From NCBI GenBank assembly GCA_944387755.1, contig CALXGC010000051.1, positions 1 to 39,314 of the forward strand: DNA of 39,314 bases. Reading direction: 5' to 3'. Below the pieces are notes generated by a model. It did no database searches and had not been told where the DNA came from. It saw nothing but the letters and a program-made list of their open reading frames with translations. The translations under genes and the position numbers were made by a program. Below are positions 25,924-32,806 of this stretch, piece by piece. The DNA comes from an uncultured Oscillospiraceae bacterium (GTDB lineage Bacteria; Bacillota_A; Clostridia; Oscillospirales; Oscillospiraceae). Position 1 is the first letter of the stretch, and every line of letters starts with the position of its first letter.

Positions 25924-26820
25924 TCAGGGCGACGGGGGCCGCCGGGCGGGCGGCTGTCTGTCCCCCAGAATCCAAACCCGGCCCGCCGCCGCCCCCACCA
26001 GGAGGATGTTGCCGCAGAAGTACAGCCACACCAGCAGGACGATCAGGGAGGTGAGGGAGCCGTACACCAGGGAGTACCGGGAGGACTGGCCGATGAACCA
26101 GGAGAAGAGCATGGAGCACACGGCCAGGGCCGCCGCGGTGCACAGGGCAGCCAGGCGCAGGACCTTTTTCCGCCGGCGGTAGGGGAGGGGGGTGCCCAGG
26201 CGGTACACCGCCAGCACCAACAGCAGCACGCAGACAAACAGCAGCAGATAGCGCATTCTCCCCCACATCTGCCCCATCAGCCGCAGGGGGATGAGCTCCA
26301 GCAGGGGGGCGGGCAGGCGGGCCTCCAGCAGCAGGAAGAACCAGTCCCCGGTGAAGATGACCACAATGGACAGATAGATGGTCAGCAGAAACAGCAGGGA
26401 GAGGGCCACGCTGACAATCACCCGGCGCAGGCTGTTGGCGGGGTGGACCTGATAGAGCTCGTCCATGGTCTTCAGCAGGGTGCGCAGCCCCGCCGAGGCG
26501 GAGAGCATCAGGGTGAGCAGGCTGGCCAGCAGCAGGGGGACGGCCTGGTCCTGGGGGACGCTGGACACATAGGCCAGATAGTCCAGCACTGTGGCCAGGC
26601 TCTCCCTGGGGAGGACGGAGTTCAGGGCGGAGAAGACCACCGCCGGGTCGATTTGCAGCATACCGATGAAGAAGCTCACGCACATCACCAGGGGGAACAG
26701 GGTCAGAATCAGAAAGTAGGCCAGGGCGGCGGCGGCTCTGGACACGCCGATCCGGCCGCAGGCGCGGGCCACGGACCGGACATAGACCACGGCGGGCAGG
26801 CGGAAGAGAAACGCATACAC
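25924..26820 (-). CDS. YihY/BrkB family membrane protein
   Basis: Polytopic membrane protein of 298 residues with about six helices. It shows the family's SRAAAALAYFLILTLFPLVM near the N-terminus, and the YGSLTSLIVLLVWLYFCGNI segment that is the best-conserved YihY signature. The family was once called ribonuclease BN by mistake; its true role is unknown (envelope or transport). GTG 26820 has GAGGAGG 10 bases upstream. It ends in RQPPARRPPSP, 23 bases before the rpsF promoter. Confidence 0.9.
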   Translation of the reverse strand: MYAFLFRLPAVVYVRSVARACGRIGVSRAAAALAYFLILTLFPLVMCVSFFIGMLQIDPAVVFSALNSVLPRESLATVLDYLAYVSSVPQDQAVPLLLASLLTLMLSASAGLRTLLKTMDELYQVHPANSLRRVIVSVALSLLFLLTIYLSIVVIFTGDWFFLLLEARLPAPLLELIPLRLMGQMWGRMRYLLLFVCVLLLVLAVYRLGTPLPYRRRKKVLRLAALCTAAALAVCSMLFSWFIGQSSRYSLVYGSLTSLIVLLVWLYFCGNILLVGAAAGRVWILGDRQPPARRPPSP

Positions 26821-26880
26821 AGCGGCGGGACCTCCTCACAGAAATCCGGGGGAAACATTCGGCTGTTTTCCGGAAAGACG

Positions 26881-26908
26881 CAAAAAGCCGCCTGCGGTGC
26901 AGACGGCT
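26881..26908 (-). terminator. Terminator of rpsT
   Basis: On the minus strand AGCCGTCTGC-ACC-GCAGGCGGCT (26908-26886, one G-T pair) followed by TTTTGC. It lies 20 bases after the rpsT stop. Confidence 0.85.
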
Positions 26909-26928
26909 TCTCTTCTTGCGTGTTTCAA

Positions 26929-27192
26929 TCAGGCCAGCTTGCTCAGCTTGATGGTCATGCTGCTCTTCTTGTTGGCGGCATTGTTCTTGTGCAGCAGGCC
27001 CTTCGCGGCAGCGCGGTCCACGGCCTTGACCGCCACCTTGTAAGCGACATCGGCCTCGCTGCGGCTGCCTTCCGCCACGGCGGCCTCAAACTTCTTGATT
27101 GTGGTCTTCAGCGCGGATTTCGCGGCCTTGTTCTGCTTGGCCTTAGCCTGGGATACCAGGACGCGCTTCTTGGCAGACTTGATATTCGGCAA
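26929..27192 (-). CDS. rpsT: 30S ribosomal protein S20
   Basis: Basic, helical protein of 87 residues. It starts MPNIKSAKKRVLVSQAKAKQ, typical of S20, with KGLLHKNNAANKKS near the end. The start is TTG at 27192 with GGAGGAGG 8 bases before it; TTG or rare starts are known for rpsT in other bacteria and may limit its synthesis. Divergent to the spore protease gpr, the order seen in many spore-formers. Confidence 0.95.
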   Translation of the reverse strand: MPNIKSAKKRVLVSQAKAKQNKAAKSALKTTIKKFEAAVAEGSRSEADVAYKVAVKAVDRAAAKGLLHKNNAANKKSSMTIKLSKLA

Positions 27193-27258
27193 ACCAAACA
27201 CCTCCTCCGATTTAGAAATAAAGATTGAATTGAGCATGAAAACTCTGTGCGAGTGTGT

Positions 27259-27287
27259 ATTATACCATCGCCGCCGGGAAAAAGCAA
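27259..27287 (-). promoter_or_regulatory. Promoter of rpsT
   Basis: On the minus strand TTGCTT (27287-27282), 17 bases, TATAAT (27264-27259). The leader is about 60 bases. Confidence 0.78.
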
Positions 27288-27330
27288 CTCCCTTTTTGAA
27301 ATTTTTTGGACCTTCTAAAAATTTTCCGGG

Positions 27331-27358
27331 GCTAAACGCCGGCTCCGGCGGCACACTA
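27331..27358 (+). promoter_or_regulatory. Possible forespore promoter of gpr
   Basis: CACACTA (27352-27358) matches the sigma-G -10 CATACTA in six of seven bases. GCTAAA (27331-27336) lies 15 bases upstream as a weak -35. No sigma-A promoter is seen before gpr. The gene is transcribed by sigma-F/G in Bacillus. Confidence 0.33.
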
Positions 27359-27388
27359 GGGCCAGACTGGAAGGCGGGAGGAGAGCAG

Positions 27389-28267
27389 ATGGGATACAGA
27401 CGGACCGACCTGGCCCTGGAGGCCAAGGAGCTGTGGGAGGAGAGCGCGGAGAAGACCGCCCGGCTGGAGGGGGTGGAGGCCCGCGCCGGCCTGCGGGAGG
27501 GCTTTGAGACGGAGACGGTGCGCATCCTGGACCGGCGGGGGGAGCGGGCCCTGGGAAAACCGGCGGGGCGCTATGTGACCCTGACCCTGGAGGGGCTGGA
27601 GAGGCGGGAGGCGGAGGTATTTCCCCGGGCCGCCCGCGCCGTGGCGGCGGAGCTGGCCGGACTGATGGACGGCGTGCCGGACCGGGGGCTGGTGCTGGTG
27701 GCGGGGCTGGGAAATCAGGCCATCACGCCGGATGCGGTGGGGCCGCTGGTCCACCGGCACACCCTGGTCACGCGCCATCTGGTGGAGCAGCTTCCGGAGC
27801 GCTTCGGGGACCTCCGGCCGGTGGTCTCCCTGGCGGCGGGGGTGCTGGGCTCCACCGGCATGGAGAGCTGCGAGGTGCTTCAGGCGGTGTGCCGCCGCCT
27901 GAAGCCGGCCTGCGTCATCGCTGTGGACGCCCTGGCCTCCCGGTCGGTCCGGCGGCTGTGCAGGACGGTGCAGCTGTCCGACACGGGAATCGCCCCCGGC
28001 TCCGGGGTGGGGAACCGCCGCTGGGCTCTGGACCGGGCGGCGCTGGGGGCGCCGGTGCTGGCGGTGGGGGCGCCCACGGTGGTGGACGGGGCCACCCTGG
28101 CCGCGGACCTGACGGGGCGGGAGCCTCCGGCGGGGGAGCCCCTGCTGGTGACGCCCAGAGACATCGACAGCCAGGTCCGGGACCTGGCCAGAGTCATCGG
28201 CTTCGGTATCAATCTGGCCCTCCAGCCGGGGCTGGACTTCGCGGACCTGGAGCTTCTGCTGAGCTAG
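27389..28267 (+). CDS. gpr: Spore germination protease GPR
   Basis: Endopeptidase of 292 residues (family A25) that starts breakdown of small acid-soluble spore proteins at germination. Recognised from RTDLALEAKELW at the N-terminus (the propeptide region), VAGLGNQAITPDAVGPLV, SLAAGVLGSTGMES, VIAVDALASRSVRRLC, and DTGIAPGSGVGNRR. ATG 27389 follows GGGAGGAG; the open frame upstream lacks family similarity. Divergent to rpsT. Its presence shows that the host forms spores. Confidence 0.95.
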   Translation: MGYRRTDLALEAKELWEESAEKTARLEGVEARAGLREGFETETVRILDRRGERALGKPAGRYVTLTLEGLERREAEVFPRAARAVAAELAGLMDGVPDRGLVLVAGLGNQAITPDAVGPLVHRHTLVTRHLVEQLPERFGDLRPVVSLAAGVLGSTGMESCEVLQAVCRRLKPACVIAVDALASRSVRRLCRTVQLSDTGIAPGSGVGNRRWALDRAALGAPVLAVGAPTVVDGATLAADLTGREPPAGEPLLVTPRDIDSQVRDLARVIGFGINLALQPGLDFADLELLLS

Positions 28268-28369
28268 TCAGGACAAAAACCGCTGGGCCAGGGCAATCAG
28301 GGCCACGTTGGTGAGATACAGAATGGAGAACTCCCGGAGCAGCGCTCTGCGGGCCGCGGTCACACACAT
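28268..28369 (-). CDS. Candidate 33-residue membrane protein abutting gpr
   Basis: A short frame whose stop directly touches the stop of gpr. It reads M-C-V-T then AARRALLREFSILYLTNVAL and IALAQRFLS: a basic N-terminus and one hydrophobic helix. Nearly all codons end in G or C (GCG CTG CTC CGG GAG TTC TCC), as in real genes here. GTG at 28363 (31 residues) may be the true start, since GGGGGG lies 6 bases before it. No family is recognised. It is convergent with gpr, and expression is unproven. Confidence 0.42.
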   Translation of the reverse strand: MCVTAARRALLREFSILYLTNVALIALAQRFLS

Positions 28370-28503
28370 CCCCCCAAAAATTTCTGGTGCTCTCAGTGTA
28401 CGGCGGCGGGGGGAGGAATATACCGCCGGAAAGGCGGACAAAATAGTTCCAAACTCTGGCAGGGCCGCCCCGGCGCGGCCGGCCCGGAAAGGATGGAACG
28501 AGA
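28370..28503. other. Gap between the small ORF and the 98-residue protein
   Basis: 134 bases without a recognisable gene. It contains a small hairpin CCGCC-GGAAA-GGCGG (about 28421-28435) and the ribosome site GGAAAGGA before the ATG at 28504. No clear promoter was found on either strand. Confidence 0.4.
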
Positions 28504-28800
28504 ATGGTAAAGGGAATCACCCGGCAGGTGGTTTTGGTGAAGTCTCCCGACCCGAAGCTGTTTGAGGAGGCGATTTTTCTGGTCCGGGAGGACGCGATGA
28601 ACCGGGAGGGGCTCACGGCGGAGCAGGTGCTCCGCCAGGCCCGCCAGGCTGCGGACGGCTATCTGCGGGGCAGCCGGGTCTGGGACCGGCGGCTGCGGAG
28701 CGTCTCCGGCCTGCCCGCCCTGGCCTGGGGGGCGGCGGGGGCGCTGCTGGCCTCCGGGGCGTGGTGCGCGGGGGTGTTTCTCCTCCCGGCGTGGCTGTGA
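28504..28800 (+). CDS. Conserved-looking small protein with C-terminal helix
   Basis: Protein of 98 residues. The N-terminal part (VKGITRQVVLVKSPDPKLFE, then AIFLVREDAMNREGL) is amphipathic and charged; the C-terminus (about 70-97, LAWGAAGALLASGAWCAGVF) is a membrane helix. Proteins with this start are found near gpr in related Clostridia and sometimes carry an unsupported translation-factor label; I do not adopt it. Anchoring in the membrane with a small cytoplasmic domain is the likely form. A spore role is possible from its neighbour, but not shown. Confidence 0.6.
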   Translation: MVKGITRQVVLVKSPDPKLFEEAIFLVREDAMNREGLTAEQVLRQARQAADGYLRGSRVWDRRLRSVSGLPALAWGAAGALLASGAWCAGVFLLPAWL

Positions 28801-28810
28801 GGGCGCAGAA

Positions 28811-28837
28811 AGAGGGCCGGCCTGGGGCCGGCCCTCT
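28811..28837. terminator. Hairpin between the 98-residue protein and ridA-like gene
   Basis: AGAGGGCCGGCC-TGG-GGCCGGCCCTCT: a perfect 12-bp stem between convergent genes. T-rich tails are short (GTTTGG on plus, TTTCTGC on minus), so it is a moderate terminator for both. Confidence 0.75.
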
Positions 28838-28854
28838 GTTTGGCGGAAGGCGGA

Positions 28855-29274
28855 TTACTCCGCGGCGGCCACCAGCTGAATTTCCACCGGAGCGTCGCCG
28901 GGCAGGGTGCCAATGCCGATGGCGGCGCGGGCGCCGATGGCGGCGTCGCCCAGCTGGTCAAAGAGCCAGTTGGAGGCGATGTCGCCCACCTTGGCGTGGG
29001 TGGTGTAGTCGGGGGTGGTGTTGAGATAGACCGTCAGGGAGAGGATCTGGACGATTTTCTCCCCCTCCTTCAGGGTGTTCTGGGCGGCGGTGAGGGCGTT
29101 GGAGGCGGCCTGAATGACGGCCTCCCGGTAGTCGTCCAGGGGGCGGTCGGGGGAGATCTTGCCGGACATGAGGAGCACGCCGTTTTTCCGGGGGGTCATG
29201 CCGGCGGTGTAAATGAGGCTGCCATAGCGGACGGCGGGCTTATACTTGCCCTGGGGGATGGGATTCTGACTCAT
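28855..29274 (-). CDS. RidA family protein (imine/enamine deaminase-like)
   Basis: Small trimeric-type protein of 139 residues. In canonical RidA an arginine near residue 105 and a later glutamate hydrolyse reactive enamines released by pyridoxal enzymes; here these correspond to Arg116 (GARAAIGIGTLPGDAPVEIQ) and Glu131. The start MSQNPIPQGKYKPAVRYG lacks the usual AP.AIGPYSQA, so this is a divergent Rid subgroup. Its start overlaps the end of the aminotransferase gene by 4 bases, which fits cleaning up by-products of that enzyme. Confidence 0.88.
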   Translation of the reverse strand: MSQNPIPQGKYKPAVRYGSLIYTAGMTPRKNGVLLMSGKISPDRPLDDYREAVIQAASNALTAAQNTLKEGEKIVQILSLTVYLNTTPDYTTHAKVGDIASNWLFDQLGDAAIGARAAIGIGTLPGDAPVEIQLVAAAE

Positions 29275-30491
29275 ACGCGATACCTCTCAATCATAGCGGT
29301 GATGCGGTCCACGGCGGCCTCGGCGGCCTTCCGGTCCTGGGAGAAATTGATGCGGAAGCTGTCGGTGAACTGGGGGCCGAACTCGGTGCCCGGCGTGACG
29401 ATGACGCCGGCGTGGACCCGGAGAATTTTGACGAACTCCTCCCCGGAGACGGCCAGGGGGGGCAGCTTGGGGAACAGGTAGCTGCCGGCCTCGGTGGTGC
29501 GGGCGCAGACGCCGGGGCAGGCGCGGAACTTGGCCAGCAGGGAGTCCCGGATGGCCTGGTGCTCCGCCACGCGGGCCTCCATCCAGCCCTTGGGCTCGGC
29601 GAACCAGGAGGCGAACACCGCCTGGCAGTAGCCGGGGGCGCGCAGGGAGACGATGGCCTGGAGCTTCTCCATCCGCTCGATGATGGCGGCGGTACCGAAG
29701 GCGGCGCCCAGGCGGTAGCCGCTCAGAGACTCGGTCTTGGAGGGGCCGATGATGGTGACGAGGTTGTCCGGGCGCTCCTCCTGGGCGCACAGATGGGTGT
29801 AGGAGCGGCCGTCGAACACCTGGCGGGAGTAGAGCTCGTCCACAATCAGGGTGGCCCCGTACTGTTTGGCCAGGGCGGCGATTTTGACAATCTCCTCCTG
29901 GGAGTAGATGACGCCGGTGGGGTTGTTGGGGTTGGAGAACAGGAACAGCTTCACGCCGTTCTGGAAGGCCCGCTCCAGCTCCTCCAGGTTCAGGCCGGCC
30001 CTCCCCTGGTCCTGAGCGCCGAAGTAGTCCATCTGGACGGGGCACAGCTCGCCGCCGAAGAACTCCACCAGCTTCCGGTTGGCGAAGTAGTCGGGCTCCA
30101 CGATGGCCACCTTGTCGCCGGGGACCATGTTGGCCCCGATGGCCAGGAACAGGGCCCCCTGGGTGCCGGGGGTGAGGATCAGATTCTGGTCCGGGTCAAT
30201 CTGGGCTCCGGTAAAGGCGGACAGCTTCCGGGCCAAATCGGCGCGGGTCTCCGCTCCGCCCCGGTACTGGGTGTAGGCCTGGTGGCCGCCGATTTTCTCC
30301 ACCCCCGTGACAAAGTCGGCCAGGGTGCCGGGAATGGGGGGGTGGGCGTCCACGTCCCCGTGGGAGAAGTCCACCGGTACGCCGGACAGCTTCTCTCCCC
30401 GCAGGTCCAGAACCGCCGCCTTCTGGCGGCCCTCCTGGCCGGGGGCGTTGTCACAGCCCAGCTTTGCGAATTTTTCCAGCAGTGTGTCCAT
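29271..30491 (-). CDS. PLP-dependent aminotransferase, class I/II
   Basis: Fold-type I aminotransferase of 406 residues. PLP site: Lys252 in IGPSKTESLSGYRLG, Asp218 in IVDELYSR, NPNNPTG (187-193) and Arg260; a substrate-carboxylate arginine is expected in the C-terminal FRINFS. TQYRGGAETRADLARKL, and EAGSYLFPKLPPL near the end, fit aspartate/valine-pyruvate-type enzymes, but the amino acid cannot be told. ATG 30491 has AAGGAG 8 bases upstream. Operon with the RidA gene, divergent to a LysR regulator that likely controls it. Confidence 0.9.
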   Translation of the reverse strand: MDTLLEKFAKLGCDNAPGQEGRQKAAVLDLRGEKLSGVPVDFSHGDVDAHPPIPGTLADFVTGVEKIGGHQAYTQYRGGAETRADLARKLSAFTGAQIDPDQNLILTPGTQGALFLAIGANMVPGDKVAIVEPDYFANRKLVEFFGGELCPVQMDYFGAQDQGRAGLNLEELERAFQNGVKLFLFSNPNNPTGVIYSQEEIVKIAALAKQYGATLIVDELYSRQVFDGRSYTHLCAQEERPDNLVTIIGPSKTESLSGYRLGAAFGTAAIIERMEKLQAIVSLRAPGYCQAVFASWFAEPKGWMEARVAEHQAIRDSLLAKFRACPGVCARTTEAGSYLFPKLPPLAVSGEEFVKILRVHAGVIVTPGTEFGPQFTDSFRINFSQDRKAAEAAVDRITAMIERYRV

Positions 30492-30593
30492 AACTGCCGC
30501 TCCTTTCCAAAAGCCAATTTTTCTTTCCCGCCCCGCCGGGGCAAAGGCGCGGGAAAAGGCCCGGCGCACCGGCCGGCCTGTCTTTCTGGCCCT

Positions 30594-30623
30594 ACTATAC
30601 CACAAAAGGCGCGGCCCCGTCCA
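30594..30623 (-). promoter_or_regulatory. Promoter candidate for aminotransferase-ridA
   Basis: On the minus strand TGGACG (30623-30618), 18 bases, TATAGT (30599-30594). The leader is about 95 bases. Confidence 0.5.
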
Positions 30624-30731
30624 ATTCATATTCCGGTATCCTGAGTTATCAAATTGGTTATAGGCCGGCGCGGCTGCGCCGCTCCCACAGGAACCTGCAC
30701 CAGTCCACGAAATCCCCAACGTCAGATTTTC

Positions 30732-30760
30732 GTGACATTTGCGGGAAATTGCGCTACACT
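30732..30760 (+). promoter_or_regulatory. Promoter candidate for the LysR gene
   Basis: GTGACA (30732-30737), 17 bases, TACACT (30755-30760): five and four of six matches. The leader is about 70 bases. Confidence 0.55.
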
Positions 30761-30838
30761 ATCAAACGTGTTCCAATTTTTTTGTTTCCCCCTGCGGGAG
30801 CGGGAACACCAAAAAAGAGACGAGAGGGGGAGCGCGTC

Positions 30839-31789
30839 ATGCTGATGCTGAAGGAGATGGAGTACGTCTATGCGGTGTACCAGGAGCAGAGCTTCTCCAA
30901 GGCGGCCCGGAAGCTCTATCTGTCCCAGCCGGCGCTGAGCGCGGCGGTACGCAAGGCGGAGGCGGAGATTCACACGCCCATCTTTGACCGCAGCACCAAT
31001 CCCATCCGCCTGACGGCGGCGGGGGAGTACTACATCGACGCGGTGAAGCGCATTCTGGACATCCGGCAGGAGATGGAGACCTATTTTGACGCCCTGGACG
31101 GGGAGCGCCGGGAGACCGTCCGGGTGGGCTCGGCGTCCTTTTTCTGCGCCCATGTGCTGCCCGCCGTGGTGGAGGAGTTTCAGCGGCAGTACCCAAGCTG
31201 GCGGGTCAGCCTTTTGGAGGCCAACGTACAGGACCTCCGGCAGTGCCTGCAAAGCGGCGTCATCGACCTGAGCCTGGACGTGGAGCCGGCGGACCCCCGG
31301 CTGTTCCGCTCCGCCGTGTGGTTTGAGGAGACCATTCTGCTGGCCGTCCCCGCCGCCTTCCCAGTGAACCGCGGTTTGGAGGCCTTCCGGCTCACCGCCC
31401 GGCAGGTGCGGGAGAAAATCCACCTGCGGGAGGAGTTCCCCCCGGTGGACCTGTCCCGCTTCGCCCAGGAGCCCTTCCTGCTGCTCAAGCAGGGGAACGA
31501 CCTGCGCCGCCGGGGGCTGGAGCTGTGCCGGAACGCGGGGTTTACCCCCAAAATCGTCATGGAGCTGGACCAGCTGCTCACCTCCTACTATGTGGCCAGG
31601 GACGGCCGGGGCTGCACCTTCCTTCGGGACGGCCTGGCGGAGTGCATTGACCAGGACGGCGGCCTGGCGTTCTATAAGCTGGGGGACGCGGCGGCCCGCC
31701 GGGCCGTCCTCCTGTCCTGGCGGAAGCCTGCGGAGCTGTCCCGGCCCGCCCGGGCCATGGTGCGCTTCCTCACCGGGGAGGAGGCCTGA
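30839..31789 (+). CDS. LysR-family regulator
   Basis: Regulator of 316 residues. The winged helix-turn-helix is at about 3-62 (QSFSKAARKLYLSQPALSAAVRKAE, then the wing up to TAAGEYY). The substrate-binding domain (about 92-300) starts VRVGSASFFCAHVLPAVVEE. ATG 30839 is preferred: GAGGGGGAG lies before it, whereas an earlier in-frame ATG (30749) lies inside the promoter region. Divergent to the aminotransferase-ridA operon, which is its likely target; an amino acid or oxo acid would be the natural effector, by inference. Confidence 0.9.
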   Translation: MLMLKEMEYVYAVYQEQSFSKAARKLYLSQPALSAAVRKAEAEIHTPIFDRSTNPIRLTAAGEYYIDAVKRILDIRQEMETYFDALDGERRETVRVGSASFFCAHVLPAVVEEFQRQYPSWRVSLLEANVQDLRQCLQSGVIDLSLDVEPADPRLFRSAVWFEETILLAVPAAFPVNRGLEAFRLTARQVREKIHLREEFPPVDLSRFAQEPFLLLKQGNDLRRRGLELCRNAGFTPKIVMELDQLLTSYYVARDGRGCTFLRDGLAECIDQDGGLAFYKLGDAAARRAVLLSWRKPAELSRPARAMVRFLTGEEA

Positions 31790-31797
31790 CCGGGGGC

Positions 31798-31935
31798 AAC
31801 GGCCGTTGCCGTAGGGGCGGCCCTTGCGGCCGCCCGCCCCACGCGCACGTCCGCCCCCTCATCCGGCCCTTCGGGCCACCTTCCCCCCGGTGGGGGGAAG
31901 GCTTTGGAGCGTACAACGTCCGTTGTTGTAGGGGG
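31798..31935. repeat. Intergenic repeat element, third locus
   Basis: Modules shared with 7850-8030 and 10122-10680: CAACGGCCGTTGCCGTAGGG, CGGCCCTTGCGGCCGCCCGCC, the hairpin CCTTCCCCCC-GGT-GGGGGGAAGG (31879-31901), GGCTTTGGAGC, and CAACGTCCGTTGTTGTAGGG. A second small hairpin GGCCC-TTC-GGGCC lies at 31865-31877. Located directly after the LysR gene. Confidence 0.85.
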
Positions 31936-31967
31936 ACGGGGGAATTCTGATAAATACACCAAACCCA

Positions 31968-32006
31968 TTTTTGATATACATAAAAATTTTGTCGAATTAT
32001 CAAAAA
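31968..32006. promoter_or_regulatory. Inverted repeat upstream of the XRE-cupin gene
   Basis: TTTTTGATA (31968-31976) and TATCAAAAA (31998-32006) form a perfect 9-base inverted repeat just upstream of the -35. TATCAAAA occurs again at 32669 before dctP. Candidate operator for the regulator at 32071. Confidence 0.45.
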
Positions 32007-32011
32007 ATCCC

Positions 32012-32040
32012 TTGCATTTGGGCGAGAGGTGTAGTATACT
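32012..32040 (+). promoter_or_regulatory. Promoter of the XRE-cupin gene
   Basis: TTGCAT (32012-32017), 17 bases, TATACT (32035-32040). It lies just after the inverted repeat and 30 bases before the GTG start. Confidence 0.6.
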
Positions 32041-32070
32041 CCCACCAAGGGAAGAAGGAGTGATTTTTGG

Positions 32071-32622
32071 GTGGAGGAATTGGAACCGTCCGTGGGGATG
32101 CGCCTCCGGCGGGCACGGGAAGAAAAACAGTATACGCTCAAGCAGCTGTCAGAGTACACCGGGCTGTCCATCGGCTTCATCAGCCAGGTAGAGCGCGGTC
32201 AGACCGACCCCTCTCTGGCCTCTCTGAAGAAGCTGGCCGCCGGGCTGGGGATCAAGCTCCGGGACCTGTTTGACGTGGAGGCCACAGAGCACATTGTCAT
32301 CAAAAAGGGGACCGGCAGTATGCTGCACCTGGACGCCGCCGTCACCTGCGAGCTGCTGGCCGCTCCGCTGGACAAGATTATGGAGCCCATGATCAAGTAC
32401 ATCGCCCCCGGCGGCAAGAGCGGCCTGGTCCAGCCCCACAGCGGGGAGGAGTTTATCTGGGTGATGAAAGGGACGCTGAAGGTGACGCTGGGTCCCAACA
32501 AGTATATATTGACCGATGGCGACAGCGTCTATTTTCAGGCCGAACAGACCCACTCCTGGGAAAACGTCGGGAAGACGGAGTGCCAGGCGATGTGGGTGAT
32601 GACCCCTCCCAGCTATTCCTAG
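32071..32622 (+). CDS. XRE-family regulator with C-terminal cupin domain
   Basis: Regulator of 183 residues. The helix-turn-helix (about 8-63) contains YTLKQLSEYTGLSIGFISQV and ERGQTDPSLASLKKLA. The C-terminal cupin (about 105-178) contains PGGKSGLVQPHSGEEFIWVM and DGDSVYFQAEQTHSWENVG, with the histidines of a possible metal or ligand site. This XRE-cupin type (PuuR-like) commonly controls uptake and breakdown of amines or amino acid derivatives. The start is GTG at 32071 with AAGGAG upstream. It precedes the TRAP-M20 genes on the same strand and likely controls them. Confidence 0.9.
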   Translation: MEELEPSVGMRLRRAREEKQYTLKQLSEYTGLSIGFISQVERGQTDPSLASLKKLAAGLGIKLRDLFDVEATEHIVIKKGTGSMLHLDAAVTCELLAAPLDKIMEPMIKYIAPGGKSGLVQPHSGEEFIWVMKGTLKVTLGPNKYILTDGDSVYFQAEQTHSWENVGKTECQAMWVMTPPSYS

Positions 32623-32668
32623 CGGCAGCGTTTGGGAGGGGTTATTTGCAGCGCTCAATTTTTAGAAA

Positions 32669-32695
32669 TATCAAAATATTTTTAGTATTTTGTGA
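32669..32695. promoter_or_regulatory. Inverted repeat upstream of dctP
   Basis: TATCAAAATA (32669-32678) and TATTTTGTGA (32686-32695), an imperfect inverted repeat in an AT-rich gap, sharing TATCAAAA with the site before the regulator gene. Possible operator; a -10-like CATAAT follows at about 32708, with no convincing -35. Confidence 0.4.
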
Positions 32696-32806
32696 AATAT
32701 TGGATACATAATTCTTCCAGCTCCCAAAACAGACGGCGAGAATAAAAAATAAGAAGCGGTGCACCTGATTCTTATGATAAAAAATTCGAACACAGGAGGA
32801 ATTGAC

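Larger units (their letters stand above)
30492..30838. other. Divergent control region of aminotransferase and LysR genes
   Basis: 347 bases without a gene. It holds a promoter on each strand (listed) and, between them, the AT-rich GAGTTATCAAATTGGTTATA (30643-30662), a reasonable place for a LysR-type protein to bind. GC-rich flanks show only short inverted repeats. Confidence 0.55.
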
